The notes below the pieces were generated by a model, which saw only the letters and a list, made by a program, of their open reading frames with translations, had not been told where the DNA came from and made no database searches. From CAKQOE01 sp051892195 (lineage in GTDB: Bacteria; Bacillota; Clostridia; Peptostreptococcales; Anaerovoracaceae), in the NCBI GenBank assembly GCA_051892195.1, contig JBJFFZ010000141.1, positions 1 through 64,000 of the forward strand: DNA of 64,000 nt. The letters run 5' to 3'. Made by a program: the position numbers and the translations under genes. Numbering within the stretch: position 1 is the stretch's first letter; each line of letters opens with the position of its first letter. Positions 8,064 to 15,588 of the stretch are shown here, in pieces.

Positions 8064-10049
8064 ATGACAGTATTATCAGCAAATAATCTGACAAAGGTAT
8101 TTGACGGAACAGAAATCATCTTTCAGGATGTTTCTTTCCATGTGAATAAAGGCGACCGCATCGGGATCGTAGGCACAAACGGCGCAGGCAAGAGCACCCT
8201 GCTCAATGTGCTGGCAGGGGACCTGCCGGCGGACGGAGGGAATTATTATATTTCCCAGGACATGACGGTGGGATATTTCCGTCAGAATGACCTGTTCACT
8301 TCGCAGAAAACCGTTTATGAGGAGATGCTTTCCATCTTCTCCCACGTTATGGAGATGGAAGAGGAAATGAACCGCATGGCTGCAAGGATTGCAGAGCTTT
8401 CTGCCGACGGCGGCCACGCAGACAATGAAACCCAGGTGGAAAAGCTCCTGGCAGACTATGACCGGCTGACCGAGCGGTTCAAGGAAGCAAACGGCTACGG
8501 GTACAAGAGTGAGATCACGGGAGTCCTGAGCAGCATGGCATTTCCACCGTCCTTTTACGACAAAAAGACAGAATCCCTTTCCGGAGGGGAGCGGACCAGG
8601 CTTGCCCTGGCGGCGCTCCTTCTGAAAAAGCCGGACCTTCTGTTTCTGGACGAGCCTACCAACCATCTGGATATCGGAACCCTCAAATGGCTGGAGCAGT
8701 ATCTGCGGGGCTATAAAGGAACCGTTCTGATCATTTCCCATGACCGGTATTTCCTGGACCATACCGTAAACCGGATTTTTGAAATGGAAAACCACCGCCT
8801 CAGCGTCTATGAAGGAAACTACACCTTCTATGCAGGGGAAAAGCGGGTAAGGATCGCAGCAGAGCTGAAGGCTTACAACAACCAGCAGGCGGAGATCCGC
8901 CGTCAGGAGGAAATGATCCGCCGGTTCAAGGAACGGGGAACAGAGAAGCTTGCCAAGCGGGCAAAGTCCAGAGAAAAGCAGCTGGAAAAGGTTCAGCGCA
9001 TGGACCGCCCGGAGATTCTCAACGACCGCATGAAGATTCAGTTTAAAGAAAACTCAAAGAGCGGAAACGACACCCTTCACGCAGAGGGTCTGGCCATGTC
9101 CTACGGCTTCGGCCAGGAGCGCAGAACCCTGTTTCACAATGTGGACTTTGACATCAAGCGGGGAGAGCGGATCTGCATCATCGGTCCCAACGGCACCGGA
9201 AAGACCACCCTGCTGAAGATCATCATGAACCAGGTGATGCCTACGGAGGGCTTTATCAAAGTAGGGCACAACATCCAGTTCGGCTACTACGATCAGGAGC
9301 AGAGCATGTTAAGCGACAGCTTTACCGTAATCGAAGAAATGCGGGAGGCGTATTCCCTTTACAGCGATACAGAGCTCAGAGGACTTCTGGGACGCTTTCT
9401 GTTCCGCAACGAAGATGTATTCAAGCCTGTCAGCGCTCTGTCCGGAGGGGAACGGGCCCGCCTGGCCCTCTTAAAGCTCATGCTTTCCGGGGCGAACCTT
9501 CTGGTTCTGGACGAACCTACCAACCACCTGGATATCGCATCCAAGGAAGTCTTTGAGGATGCACTGATGGATTTTCCGGGAACCTGCGTCATCGTATCCC
9601 ATGACCGATATCTTCTTAACAAAGTTCCCACAGCCATCTACGAGCTGACTTCAGAAGGCATTACCGTATATCAGGGGAACTACGACTACTACAATGAAAA
9701 GAAAGCAGAAATACTTTCCGGCTCCGCCTACATGAATGATCTGCACCGGAATAATTCCACCCAGGCCGATCTGGCAGACGACGGCTCCGCCGACCTGCGG
9801 CAGCAGAGAATTGACGAACGAAGAAAAAACAAGGAATTGCAGGCGGAACAGCGGCGCCTCCAGCGCCGGCAGGAGGCTTTGGAGAAGGAGATCGAAACCC
9901 TGGAGCAGGACATTTCCGACCTGGAACAGGAAATGTACAAGGAAGAATACCAGACAAACCACGCAAAGCTCACGGAGCTTTCCGGGGCCCTGGCCGCAAA
10001 AAAGGAGCGGCTGGATCAGGCCTACGCAGAATGGTCCGAGCTTTCGTAG
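8064..10049 (+). CDS. ABC-F family ATP-binding protein
   Basis: A 661-residue protein with two ATP-binding cassettes and no membrane segments, as in ABC-F factors that act on the ribosome. Domain 1 has Walker A GTNGAGKST, signature LSGGERTRLALAALL and DEPTNHLDI. Domain 2 has GPNGTGKTT, LSGGERARLALL and DEPTNHLDI. A basic linker between them (about 270-325) and a C-terminal coiled coil (about 570-655, Glu/Gln/Arg-rich) are visible. The C-terminal extension suggests the YdiF/Uup-like side of the family rather than EttA. No proper ribosome binding site precedes ATG 8064; translation may be coupled to the upstream ORF at 8030-8053. A resistance role cannot be decided from sequence. Confidence 0.9.
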   Translation: MTVLSANNLTKVFDGTEIIFQDVSFHVNKGDRIGIVGTNGAGKSTLLNVLAGDLPADGGNYYISQDMTVGYFRQNDLFTSQKTVYEEMLSIFSHVMEMEEEMNRMAARIAELSADGGHADNETQVEKLLADYDRLTERFKEANGYGYKSEITGVLSSMAFPPSFYDKKTESLSGGERTRLALAALLLKKPDLLFLDEPTNHLDIGTLKWLEQYLRGYKGTVLIISHDRYFLDHTVNRIFEMENHRLSVYEGNYTFYAGEKRVRIAAELKAYNNQQAEIRRQEEMIRRFKERGTEKLAKRAKSREKQLEKVQRMDRPEILNDRMKIQFKENSKSGNDTLHAEGLAMSYGFGQERRTLFHNVDFDIKRGERICIIGPNGTGKTTLLKIIMNQVMPTEGFIKVGHNIQFGYYDQEQSMLSDSFTVIEEMREAYSLYSDTELRGLLGRFLFRNEDVFKPVSALSGGERARLALLKLMLSGANLLVLDEPTNHLDIASKEVFEDALMDFPGTCVIVSHDRYLLNKVPTAIYELTSEGITVYQGNYDYYNEKKAEILSGSAYMNDLHRNNSTQADLADDGSADLRQQRIDERRKNKELQAEQRRLQRRQEALEKEIETLEQDISDLEQEMYKEEYQTNHAKLTELSGALAAKKERLDQAYAEWSELS

Positions 10050-10092
10050 AAGAAAAATACGGCAGCAGAGCCTTCAGAAGCCATCTTTGGTA

Positions 10093-10129
10093 TTGAATCA
10101 TTGTTCCGTCTTTGTTATAATAGTAACAA
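10093..10129 (+). promoter_or_regulatory. rex promoter with overlapping Rex operator
   Basis: -35 TTGAAT (10093-10098), a 17-nt spacer, -10 TATAAT (10116-10121). The inverted repeat TTGTTA-N6-TAACAA (10112-10129) covers the -10 and closely fits the Firmicutes Rex operator (TTGTTAA-N4-TTAACAA). Rex bound here would block polymerase, so rex is probably autorepressed and relieved at high NADH. Confidence 0.8.
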
Positions 10130-10168
10130 TTAAGTGTGTTTATAGGACTATAGTAAGGAAGTACGTCA

Positions 10169-10813
10169 ATGAAAGAAAAAGCAAAGATTTCAGATGCGGT
10201 AGTCAAGAGACTTCCTATTTACCGCAGATATCTGGAGGAGCTGATCAAGGATGACGTAGAACGGATTTCATCCAACGAACTCAGCTCATTAATCGGTTTT
10301 ACAGCGTCCCAGATTCGTCAGGATCTTAACAATTTCGGCGGATTCGGGCAGCAGGGGTACGGATACAACATCAAGGGTCTTTACAAGGAGATCAGCACGA
10401 TTCTGGGTCTTGACCAGGAGTACAAGATGGTGATCGTGGGAACCGGAAATCTCGGACAGGCGCTGGCCAATTATACAAAGTATTACAAATCCGGTTTTCC
10501 AATCATCGGCATGTTTGATGTAAATCCAAAGATTATCGGATTGAAGATCAATGATATTGAAGTCATGGACAGCGAGTACCTTCTGGGTTTTCTGAAGGAG
10601 CATCCCATCGATATCGGAATCATCACCACCGACAAGGGTGCGGCCCAGAGCGTTGCGGACAAGCTTGTGGAGGGCGGCGTCCGGGGAATCTGGAATTTTG
10701 CTCCCTGCGATCTGAAGGTGCCTAAGAGCGTACCTGTAGAAAACGTGCATGTAACGGATACGCTGAATTCTCTTGTATATCATATTATTCATGCAGAGGA
10801 TGAACAAAAGTAA
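10169..10813 (+). CDS. rex: Redox-sensing transcriptional repressor Rex
   Basis: A 214-residue dimeric repressor that reads the NADH/NAD+ ratio and in anaerobes controls fermentation genes. The N-terminal winged helix (about 5-75, with SNELSSLIGFTASQIRQDLNNFGGFGQQGYGY) binds DNA. A Rossmann domain follows with the dinucleotide loop VGTGNLGQAL (about 89-98), and a C-terminal helix (VYHIIHAEDEQK) is swapped between subunits in known Rex proteins. Ribosome binding site AAGGAAG precedes the ATG. Its promoter carries a Rex-type operator. It is monocistronic and ends in a strong terminator. Confidence 0.96.
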   Translation: MKEKAKISDAVVKRLPIYRRYLEELIKDDVERISSNELSSLIGFTASQIRQDLNNFGGFGQQGYGYNIKGLYKEISTILGLDQEYKMVIVGTGNLGQALANYTKYYKSGFPIIGMFDVNPKIIGLKINDIEVMDSEYLLGFLKEHPIDIGIITTDKGAAQSVADKLVEGGVRGIWNFAPCDLKVPKSVPVENVHVTDTLNSLVYHIIHAEDEQK

Positions 10814-10817
10814 AGAA

Positions 10818-10852
10818 AAAGGCTGTTGCGTTAAGCAACAGCCTTTGTTTTC
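10818..10852 (+). terminator. Terminator between convergent rex and ferredoxin genes
   Basis: AAAGGCTGTTGC (10818-10829) pairs with GCAACAGCCTTT (10835-10846). T-rich bases follow on the plus side and A-rich bases precede it, so it probably serves both genes. Confidence 0.85.
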
Positions 10853-10869
10853 ATCATATTGTCTGCTGA

Positions 10870-11040
10870 TTATGCCTGTGAAGGTGCGTCTACAGGACAT
10901 GTTTCAGCGCAGGAACCGCAGTCGATGCAGAGTTCTGCATTGATTACATACTGTCCATCACCCTCTGAGATTGCCTCTGTCGGACAGTCAGCTGCGCAAG
11001 CGCCGCAGGAAATGCATGAATCACTGATTACATATGCCAT
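10870..11040 (-). CDS. 2[4Fe-4S] ferredoxin
   Basis: A 56-residue protein with two CxxCxxCxxxCP cluster motifs (cysteines 9, 12, 15, 19 and 38, 41, 44, 48), the classic clostridial low-potential ferredoxin. It carries two [4Fe-4S] clusters and shuttles electrons between pyruvate:ferredoxin oxidoreductase-type enzymes, hydrogenases and Rnf/Nfn complexes. The plus-strand ORF over the same bases is a shadow. AAGGAGG lies 8 nt before the ATG and a good promoter lies upstream. It is convergent with rex and shares its terminator. Confidence 0.95.
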   Translation of the reverse strand: MAYVISDSCISCGACAADCPTEAISEGDGQYVINAELCIDCGSCAETCPVDAPSQA

Positions 11041-11085
11041 ACGAATTACCTCCTTAAAAATTCTATAGTTATATATAGCTCATAC

Positions 11086-11114
11086 ATTATAACAAAGAAA
11101 CCGAAAAGGAACAA
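11086..11114 (-). promoter_or_regulatory. Promoter of the ferredoxin gene
   Basis: Minus strand: -35 TTGTTC (11114-11109), 17-nt spacer, -10 TATAAT (11091-11086), about 45 bp before the start codon. Confidence 0.75.
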
Positions 11115-11191
11115 CATTTTTTAGAATAAATTAAGCAAATAATATACTGCAGAAAAAGGCTGCAGTCACAGTGCAAACGGAGAAGGGTATC

Positions 11192-12010
11192 ATGATTGTT
11201 TACGGACTGGAAGGAAAAAGCGGGACCGGAAAAAGCTACCAGGCAATGAACGTCTGCCGGGAAAAAGGCATCCGGGGAATTATTGATGACGGCCTGTTCA
11301 TCTACGACAACGCCATCTGCGCAGGGCATTCTGCCAAGAGAGATGAAAACAAAATGACGGCCATAAAGACGGCCATTTTTCAGAATGAGGAAGAACGGGA
11401 AAAGGTGGCTGAGGCCATCCGCCAGGTTGCTCCGGAAAAGCTACTGGTGCTGGGAACCTCCGAAGGGATGATCGAAAAGATCTGCAGCAGGCTGCAGCTT
11501 CCTGAACCCTCCGAAATGATTCATATTGAGGATATTTCCACGCCGCAGCAGATTCAGACCGCCCTGCAGCAGCGGAGGCAGAAGGGCAAGCATGTGATCC
11601 CGGTTCCTACCTTTGAAATCAAAAGCCAGTTTTCCGGCTACTTCCTGAAGCCTCTTTCCATTTTTCACATTACAAACGGAAAGCCCTCAAAGGTCAGCGA
11701 AAAAACGGTGGTGCGGCCCACATACAGCTATCTGGGAGAATTTACGATTTCCGACAAAGCCGTGCTGCAGCTGGCAGATTACATCATGGGGCGCACCGGG
11801 TATGTGGCGGAGACCGGAAAGTGCACGCTGAAGAGCAGCGGTGAGGGGGTGACCCTGAACATTGCCGCAGTCTTCTACTACGACCGGGAGCTTCGGAAAA
11901 ATATCCGCGTCCTTCAGAAGACTATTGCAGCCCAGGTGGAGAAAATGACAGCCTTCAATATTCTCGGCGTCAACATTCTTGTAAAGGGGCTGGTGAGCCG
12001 GCAGGACTGA
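11192..12010 (+). CDS. P-loop NTPase fused to an Asp23/Gls24-like domain
   Basis: A 272-residue protein of unknown role. The N-terminus has a Walker A loop, GLEGKSGTGKS (residues 6-15), followed by an alpha/beta segment that fits a small P-loop domain to about 130. The C-terminal part (about 170-270) resembles the Asp23/Gls24 (DUF322) alkaline-shock fold: YLGEFTISDKAVLQLADYI, then LNIAAVFYYDRELRKNIRVLQ and VEKMTAFNILGVNILVKGL. Asp23 proteins are linked to envelope stress. The frame opens earlier at GTG 11171, but ATG 11192 has GGAGAAGGG at a good distance. It lies just upstream of the heat-shock operon groES-groEL, with its own transcription likely. Confidence 0.7.
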   Translation: MIVYGLEGKSGTGKSYQAMNVCREKGIRGIIDDGLFIYDNAICAGHSAKRDENKMTAIKTAIFQNEEEREKVAEAIRQVAPEKLLVLGTSEGMIEKICSRLQLPEPSEMIHIEDISTPQQIQTALQQRRQKGKHVIPVPTFEIKSQFSGYFLKPLSIFHITNGKPSKVSEKTVVRPTYSYLGEFTISDKAVLQLADYIMGRTGYVAETGKCTLKSSGEGVTLNIAAVFYYDRELRKNIRVLQKTIAAQVEKMTAFNILGVNILVKGLVSRQD

Positions 12011-12078
12011 AAACAGGCGGAAAGAGAGACAAAAAAGAAACCCGCCGAAAGGAATTCAGAAAAAAAATAAAAGGTGGG

Positions 12079-12138
12079 TTGACATCCGGCTGGATATGGA
12101 GTAAATTATGTTTAGCACTCAGCGAGGAAGAGTGCTAA
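12079..12138 (+). promoter_or_regulatory. groESL promoter with CIRCE operator
   Basis: -35 TTGACA (12079-12084), a 17-nt spacer and -10 TAAATT (12102-12107). They are followed by a perfect CIRCE element, TTAGCACTC-N9-GAGTGCTAA (12112-12138), the binding site of the heat-shock repressor HrcA. hrcA itself is not in the window. Confidence 0.93.
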
Positions 12139-12189
12139 CAACGTAAATAAAATATATCAAATATATGAAATTTGAAAGGAGTTTTTCAA

Positions 12190-12459
12190 ATGATCAGACC
12201 ATTAGGCGACAACATTGTAATCAAGCGTCTTGAAGCAGAGGAAAAGACTCAGGGCGGTATTATTCTGGCAAGCTCAGCAAAGGAAGTTCCACAGATTGCG
12301 GAGGTTCTTGCTGTAGGACCTGGACTGGGAGATGAAGAAATCAAGATTTACGGCGGCGAAAAGGTAATCTTCAAGAAGTACGGCGGCACCGAAATCGAAT
12401 ACAACGGACAGGAACTCATTATTATTCCTTACGCTGACATTCTTGCAGTGCTGGACTAA
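12190..12459 (+). CDS. groES: Co-chaperonin GroES
   Basis: An 89-residue subunit of the heptameric lid of the GroEL folding chamber. It starts with IRPLGDNIVIKRLEAEEKTQGGIIL, the last part being the mobile loop that contacts GroEL, and ends with the usual YADILAVLD. AAAGGAG stands 9 nt before ATG 12190; the in-frame TTG at 12172 is not used. It is the first gene of the CIRCE-controlled groES-groEL operon. Confidence 0.97.
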   Translation: MIRPLGDNIVIKRLEAEEKTQGGIILASSAKEVPQIAEVLAVGPGLGDEEIKIYGGEKVIFKKYGGTEIEYNGQELIIIPYADILAVLD

Positions 12460-12543
12460 TTTTATGAAAGGCGGCAGCCCGGCTGCCGGAAAATGACCCC
12501 TGAGGGGATGGATTTGAATTAAAACAAAAGGAGAAAAGACATT

Positions 12544-14190
12544 ATGGCTAAGGAAATCAATTACGGCGATGAAGCCAGAAAAAAGTTAGAAGCAGGCGTT
12601 GACAAGCTTGCAAATACAGTAAAGATCACACTGGGTCCTAAGGGAAGAAACGTTCTTCTCGAAAGACAGTTCGGCGGCCCTCTCATTACAAATGACGGCG
12701 TGACCATCGCAAAGGACATCGAACTGGAAGACCCGTTTGAAAATATGGGCGCACAGCTCGTAAAGGAAGTTTCCACAAAGACAAACGACGCTGCAGGCGA
12801 CGGTACCACCACTGCTACACTGCTGGCACAGATCATCGTTAAGGAAGGTCTCAGAAACGTAGCAGCAGGCGCAAATCCGATGGTTCTCAGAAGAGGCATG
12901 CAGGGTGCGGTTGATGTTGCTGTGGAAGAACTGAAGAAGATTTCAAAGACCATCGACAGCAAGGAAGAAATCGCCCAGGTTGCATCTGTTTCCGCAGGCG
13001 ATGCAGAAACAGGCGACATGATCGCAGAAGCTATGGAAAAGGTCGGCAAGGAAGGCGTTATCACCATCGAAGAATCCAAGTCCATGGATACTGCTCTGGA
13101 AATCGTGGAAGGCATGCAGTTCGACAGAGGCTATCTGTCTGCTTACATGGTAAACGACACAGAAAAGATGGAATCTTCTCTGGCTTCTCCATACATTCTG
13201 ATTACAGATAAGAAGATTTCAAACATTCAGGATATCCTCCCTGTACTGGAACAGATCGTTCAGCAGGGTCAGAAGCTCCTCATCATCGCAGACGATGTAG
13301 AGGGCGAAGCACTGGCAACCATCGTGCTCAACAAGATCAGAGGCACCTTCGAATGCGTATGCGTCAAGGCTCCTGGCTTTGGCGACAGAAGAAAGGATAT
13401 GCTTCAGGATATCGCAGTTCTCACAGGCGGTCAGGTGATCTCCGATGAACTGGGTATGGATCTTAGAGACACAACCATCGACATGCTGGGCATGGCTGAT
13501 ACCGTTAAGGTTACAAAGGAAAACACCATCATCGTCAACGGTGCCGGCAGAACAGAAGATATTCAGGAAAGAATCCGCCTGATCACTGCACAGAGAGAAG
13601 AAACCACTTCTGAATTCGACAGAGAAAAGCTGTCTGAAAGACTTGCAAAGCTGTCCGGCGGTGTAGCTGTGATCCAGGTTGGTGCTGCTACAGAAACAGA
13701 ACTGAAGGACAAGAAGCTGAGAATGGAAGATGCTCTCAACGCAACAAAGGCTGCAGTTGAAGAAGGAATCGTTCCTGGCGGCGGTGTTGCACTTGTAAAT
13801 GTAATCCCTGCAGTTGCAGCATATACAGAAACTCTGGAAGGCGATATGAAGACCGGCGCCAGAATCATTACAAGAGCTCTGGAAGAGCCTGTAAGACAGA
13901 TCGCAGAAAACGCAGGCTTCGAAGGCTCTGTTATCGTTGCAGAGGTCAAGAACAGCAAGCCTGGCACAGGCTTCAACGCTGCAACTGAGCAGTATGTGGA
14001 TATGCTTGCAGAAGGTATTGTTGACCCGACAAAGGTTACAAGATCCGCACTGCAGAATGCAGCATCTGCTTCTGCAATGCTCCTGACAACAGAAGCATGC
14101 GTTGTTGATTCCAGCAAGCAGGATGCCTTTGCTGACGCAGCTGCAAGAATGGCCAACATGGGCGGCGGCGGAATGGGCGGTATGATGTAA
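12544..14190 (+). CDS. groL: Chaperonin GroEL
   Basis: A 548-residue subunit of the 14-mer chaperonin that folds proteins in an ATP-driven cycle. The ATP-binding segments TLGPKGRNVLLERQFGGP and NDAAGDGTTTATLLAQ, the hinge and apical regions, and the Gly/Met-rich tail MGGGGMGGMM are all present; length is normal. It lies 84 bp after groES in the same operon under HrcA/CIRCE control. Codon use is strongly biased (for example AAG and GTT/GCA), as expected for a highly expressed gene. Confidence 0.98.
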   Translation: MAKEINYGDEARKKLEAGVDKLANTVKITLGPKGRNVLLERQFGGPLITNDGVTIAKDIELEDPFENMGAQLVKEVSTKTNDAAGDGTTTATLLAQIIVKEGLRNVAAGANPMVLRRGMQGAVDVAVEELKKISKTIDSKEEIAQVASVSAGDAETGDMIAEAMEKVGKEGVITIEESKSMDTALEIVEGMQFDRGYLSAYMVNDTEKMESSLASPYILITDKKISNIQDILPVLEQIVQQGQKLLIIADDVEGEALATIVLNKIRGTFECVCVKAPGFGDRRKDMLQDIAVLTGGQVISDELGMDLRDTTIDMLGMADTVKVTKENTIIVNGAGRTEDIQERIRLITAQREETTSEFDREKLSERLAKLSGGVAVIQVGAATETELKDKKLRMEDALNATKAAVEEGIVPGGGVALVNVIPAVAAYTETLEGDMKTGARIITRALEEPVRQIAENAGFEGSVIVAEVKNSKPGTGFNAATEQYVDMLAEGIVDPTKVTRSALQNAASASAMLLTTEACVVDSSKQDAFADAAARMANMGGGGMGGMM

Positions 14191-14249
14191 TCCGGAATCC
14201 GGCTGGATTTAAATACCGGACCAGGCAGGCTCCGAACAGAAAAAAATAC

Positions 14250-14287
14250 AGAGGAACTGTATGACAGGTGCAGTTCCTCTTTTTTTT
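14250..14287 (+). terminator. Terminator of groESL
   Basis: AGAGGAACTG (14250-14259) pairs with CAGTTCCTCT (14271-14280), followed by seven T. Confidence 0.9.
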
Positions 14288-14292
14288 AGAGA

Positions 14293-14317
14293 AAACCCCG
14301 CGTCTGACGCGGGGTTT
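14293..14317. other. GC-rich hairpin between groL and tRNA-Glu
   Basis: AAACCCCGCG, loop TCTGA, CGCGGGGTTT: a perfect 10-bp stem. It could act as a second terminator for either direction; the T-runs are short. Confidence 0.5.
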
Positions 14318-14334
14318 CGTTATGTTTCAGGGAC

Positions 14335-14366
14335 GAAAAAAAGACTGCCGAAAATCAGCAGTCTTT
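14335..14366 (-). terminator. Terminator of tRNA-Glu
   Basis: On the minus strand AAAGACTGC and GCAGTCTTT (14366-14358 with 14348-14340) form a stem followed by a T-run, directly after the tRNA. Confidence 0.8.
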
Positions 14367-14370
14367 CTGT

Positions 14371-14446
14371 TGGTATCCCGTAGGGGAGTCGAACCCCTGT
14401 TGCCACCGTGAGAGGGTGGAGTCTTAGGCCACTTGACCAACGGGAC
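14371..14446 (-). tRNA. tRNA-Glu (anticodon CUC)
   Basis: A 76-nt cloverleaf with encoded CCA: acceptor GTCCCGT/ACGGGAT, anticodon arm CCACC-CTCTCAC-GGTGG giving CTC at 34-36, and T arm AGGGG-TTCGACT-CCCCT. Discriminator base A. CUC reads GAG only, so a UUC isoacceptor must exist elsewhere. Confidence 0.95.
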
Positions 14447-14473
14447 ATATGTGTTATCACAAACGACTCAATC

Positions 14474-14502
14474 ATTATATAATACCCATTTCAAAATAGC
14501 AA
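14474..14502 (-). promoter_or_regulatory. Promoter of tRNA-Glu
   Basis: Minus strand: -35 TTGCTA (14502-14497), 17-nt spacer, -10 TATAAT (14479-14474), about 28 bp before the tRNA. Confidence 0.75.
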
Positions 14503-14728
14503 GAGGTTTTTGAAGGAACATGGTGACAAAAAAAGAAAAAAGGGTGATGGAACGATGATCAGAGGAATGGAATGCCGCAGGTTTTCCGGTAACGATTTTA
14601 TCACGGTTATGTAATCAGAATAAAATATGAATACAACAGGAATGACACAGAAATCGTGTATCATGTGGGGGAGATAGTAAAAAAGTGATCCCGGACAATC
14701 TGTTCCGGTGACGGAAGGGATGGTGTCA

Positions 14729-15499
14729 ATGAATAAAAAATGCGGTCTCCCGGGGAAACGGGCACTGTGCGCGGCTCTGATTCTTGGTCTGCTGTGCCCG
14801 GTCTTTTCCTACGGGCAGGAGACGGTTACAGATTATGAAAACCACTGGGCTGCCTCCTCGATAGATTTTGTTATTGAAGCGGGCTATATGACCTGCACAG
14901 AGGTTCCGAAAGAGCAGGCAGACTGCAGCGGCGAAACGGAGATTCCTGTCCGTGTGTTTGCACCGGACGAAGCAATGACAAGAGCCATGTTTGTAGAAGC
15001 TCTGGCAGGGGCTGCGGGTATCTGCTTTGAGTCCGGCAGCCAGTCTTACGGCAGTGATGCGGAGCAATGGGGGCTGGTGGAGCTTCGCCCGGAGATCTAC
15101 GAACCGGACCTGCAGGCTCTGGACGAGATGTTTGACGATATGGACGGAACAGAAGCCTTTGCGCCGGCGGTGGCGTGGGCTGTGGAACAGGGCATTGTAA
15201 ACGGTACAGGAACCGGATTTTCTCCGGATATGCCTCTGGACCGTCAGACCCTTGCCGTTTTGCTGTATCGCGCCGTGGACGTGCTGCAGATCGATCTTTT
15301 GGGAGACTGGTCTGTGATCCTTGACTTTACCGATCTGGATCAGGCGGATCCGTGGGCTATTGAAGGCATCTCCTATTGTTTTGCCACAGGACTGATGAAT
15401 GGAGACAGCAGCGGGGCATTTTCACCGAAGCGGACTCTCACAAGAGCAGAAAGCGCTGTGGTTTTAGAGCGGTTCTGCAGACAGAAAGATTCCGTCTGA
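14729..15499 (+). CDS. Secreted protein with S-layer homology domains
   Basis: A 256-residue exported protein. The N-terminus (MNKKCGLPGKR, a hydrophobic core, then FSYGQE) is a signal peptide with cleavage likely near residue 29. Three SLH-like repeats follow: about 33-85 (YENHWAASSIDFVIEAGYM), about 140-190 (AVAWAVEQGIVNGTGTGFSP) and about 200-250 (AIEGISYCFATGLMNGDSSG, then LTRAESAVVLERF). SLH triplets bind pyruvylated secondary wall polymers, so it probably sits on the cell wall. There is no other domain, which is unusual: most SLH proteins carry an enzymatic or structural part. ATG 14729 is preferred over the GTG at 14708 because the signal peptide starts there. Confidence 0.85.
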   Translation: MNKKCGLPGKRALCAALILGLLCPVFSYGQETVTDYENHWAASSIDFVIEAGYMTCTEVPKEQADCSGETEIPVRVFAPDEAMTRAMFVEALAGAAGICFESGSQSYGSDAEQWGLVELRPEIYEPDLQALDEMFDDMDGTEAFAPAVAWAVEQGIVNGTGTGFSPDMPLDRQTLAVLLYRAVDVLQIDLLGDWSVILDFTDLDQADPWAIEGISYCFATGLMNGDSSGAFSPKRTLTRAESAVVLERFCRQKDSV

Positions 15500-15527
15500 A
15501 ACGGATCTGTTATACCTTTCTGAAAAC

Positions 15528-15564
15528 AAAGAGCACCCAACATCAGCGGGGTGCTCTTTTTGTG
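15528..15564 (+). terminator. Bidirectional terminator between the SLH gene and gpmI
   Basis: AAAGAGCACCC (15528-15538) pairs with GGGTGCTCTTT (15549-15559), with T-rich bases after it and A-rich bases before it; it can end both convergent genes. Confidence 0.85.
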
Positions 15565-15588
15565 TGCAGACAGAGTCTGCGTCTGTTT

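Noticed and set aside
10859..11068. Plus-strand 69-residue ORF
   Set aside because: The minus strand over the same bases encodes a perfect two-cluster ferredoxin with a ribosome binding site and promoter.
12561..14159. Long Ser/Ala-rich minus-strand ORFs opposite groL
   Set aside because: Shadows produced by the strong codon bias of groL; both are wholly antisense to it.
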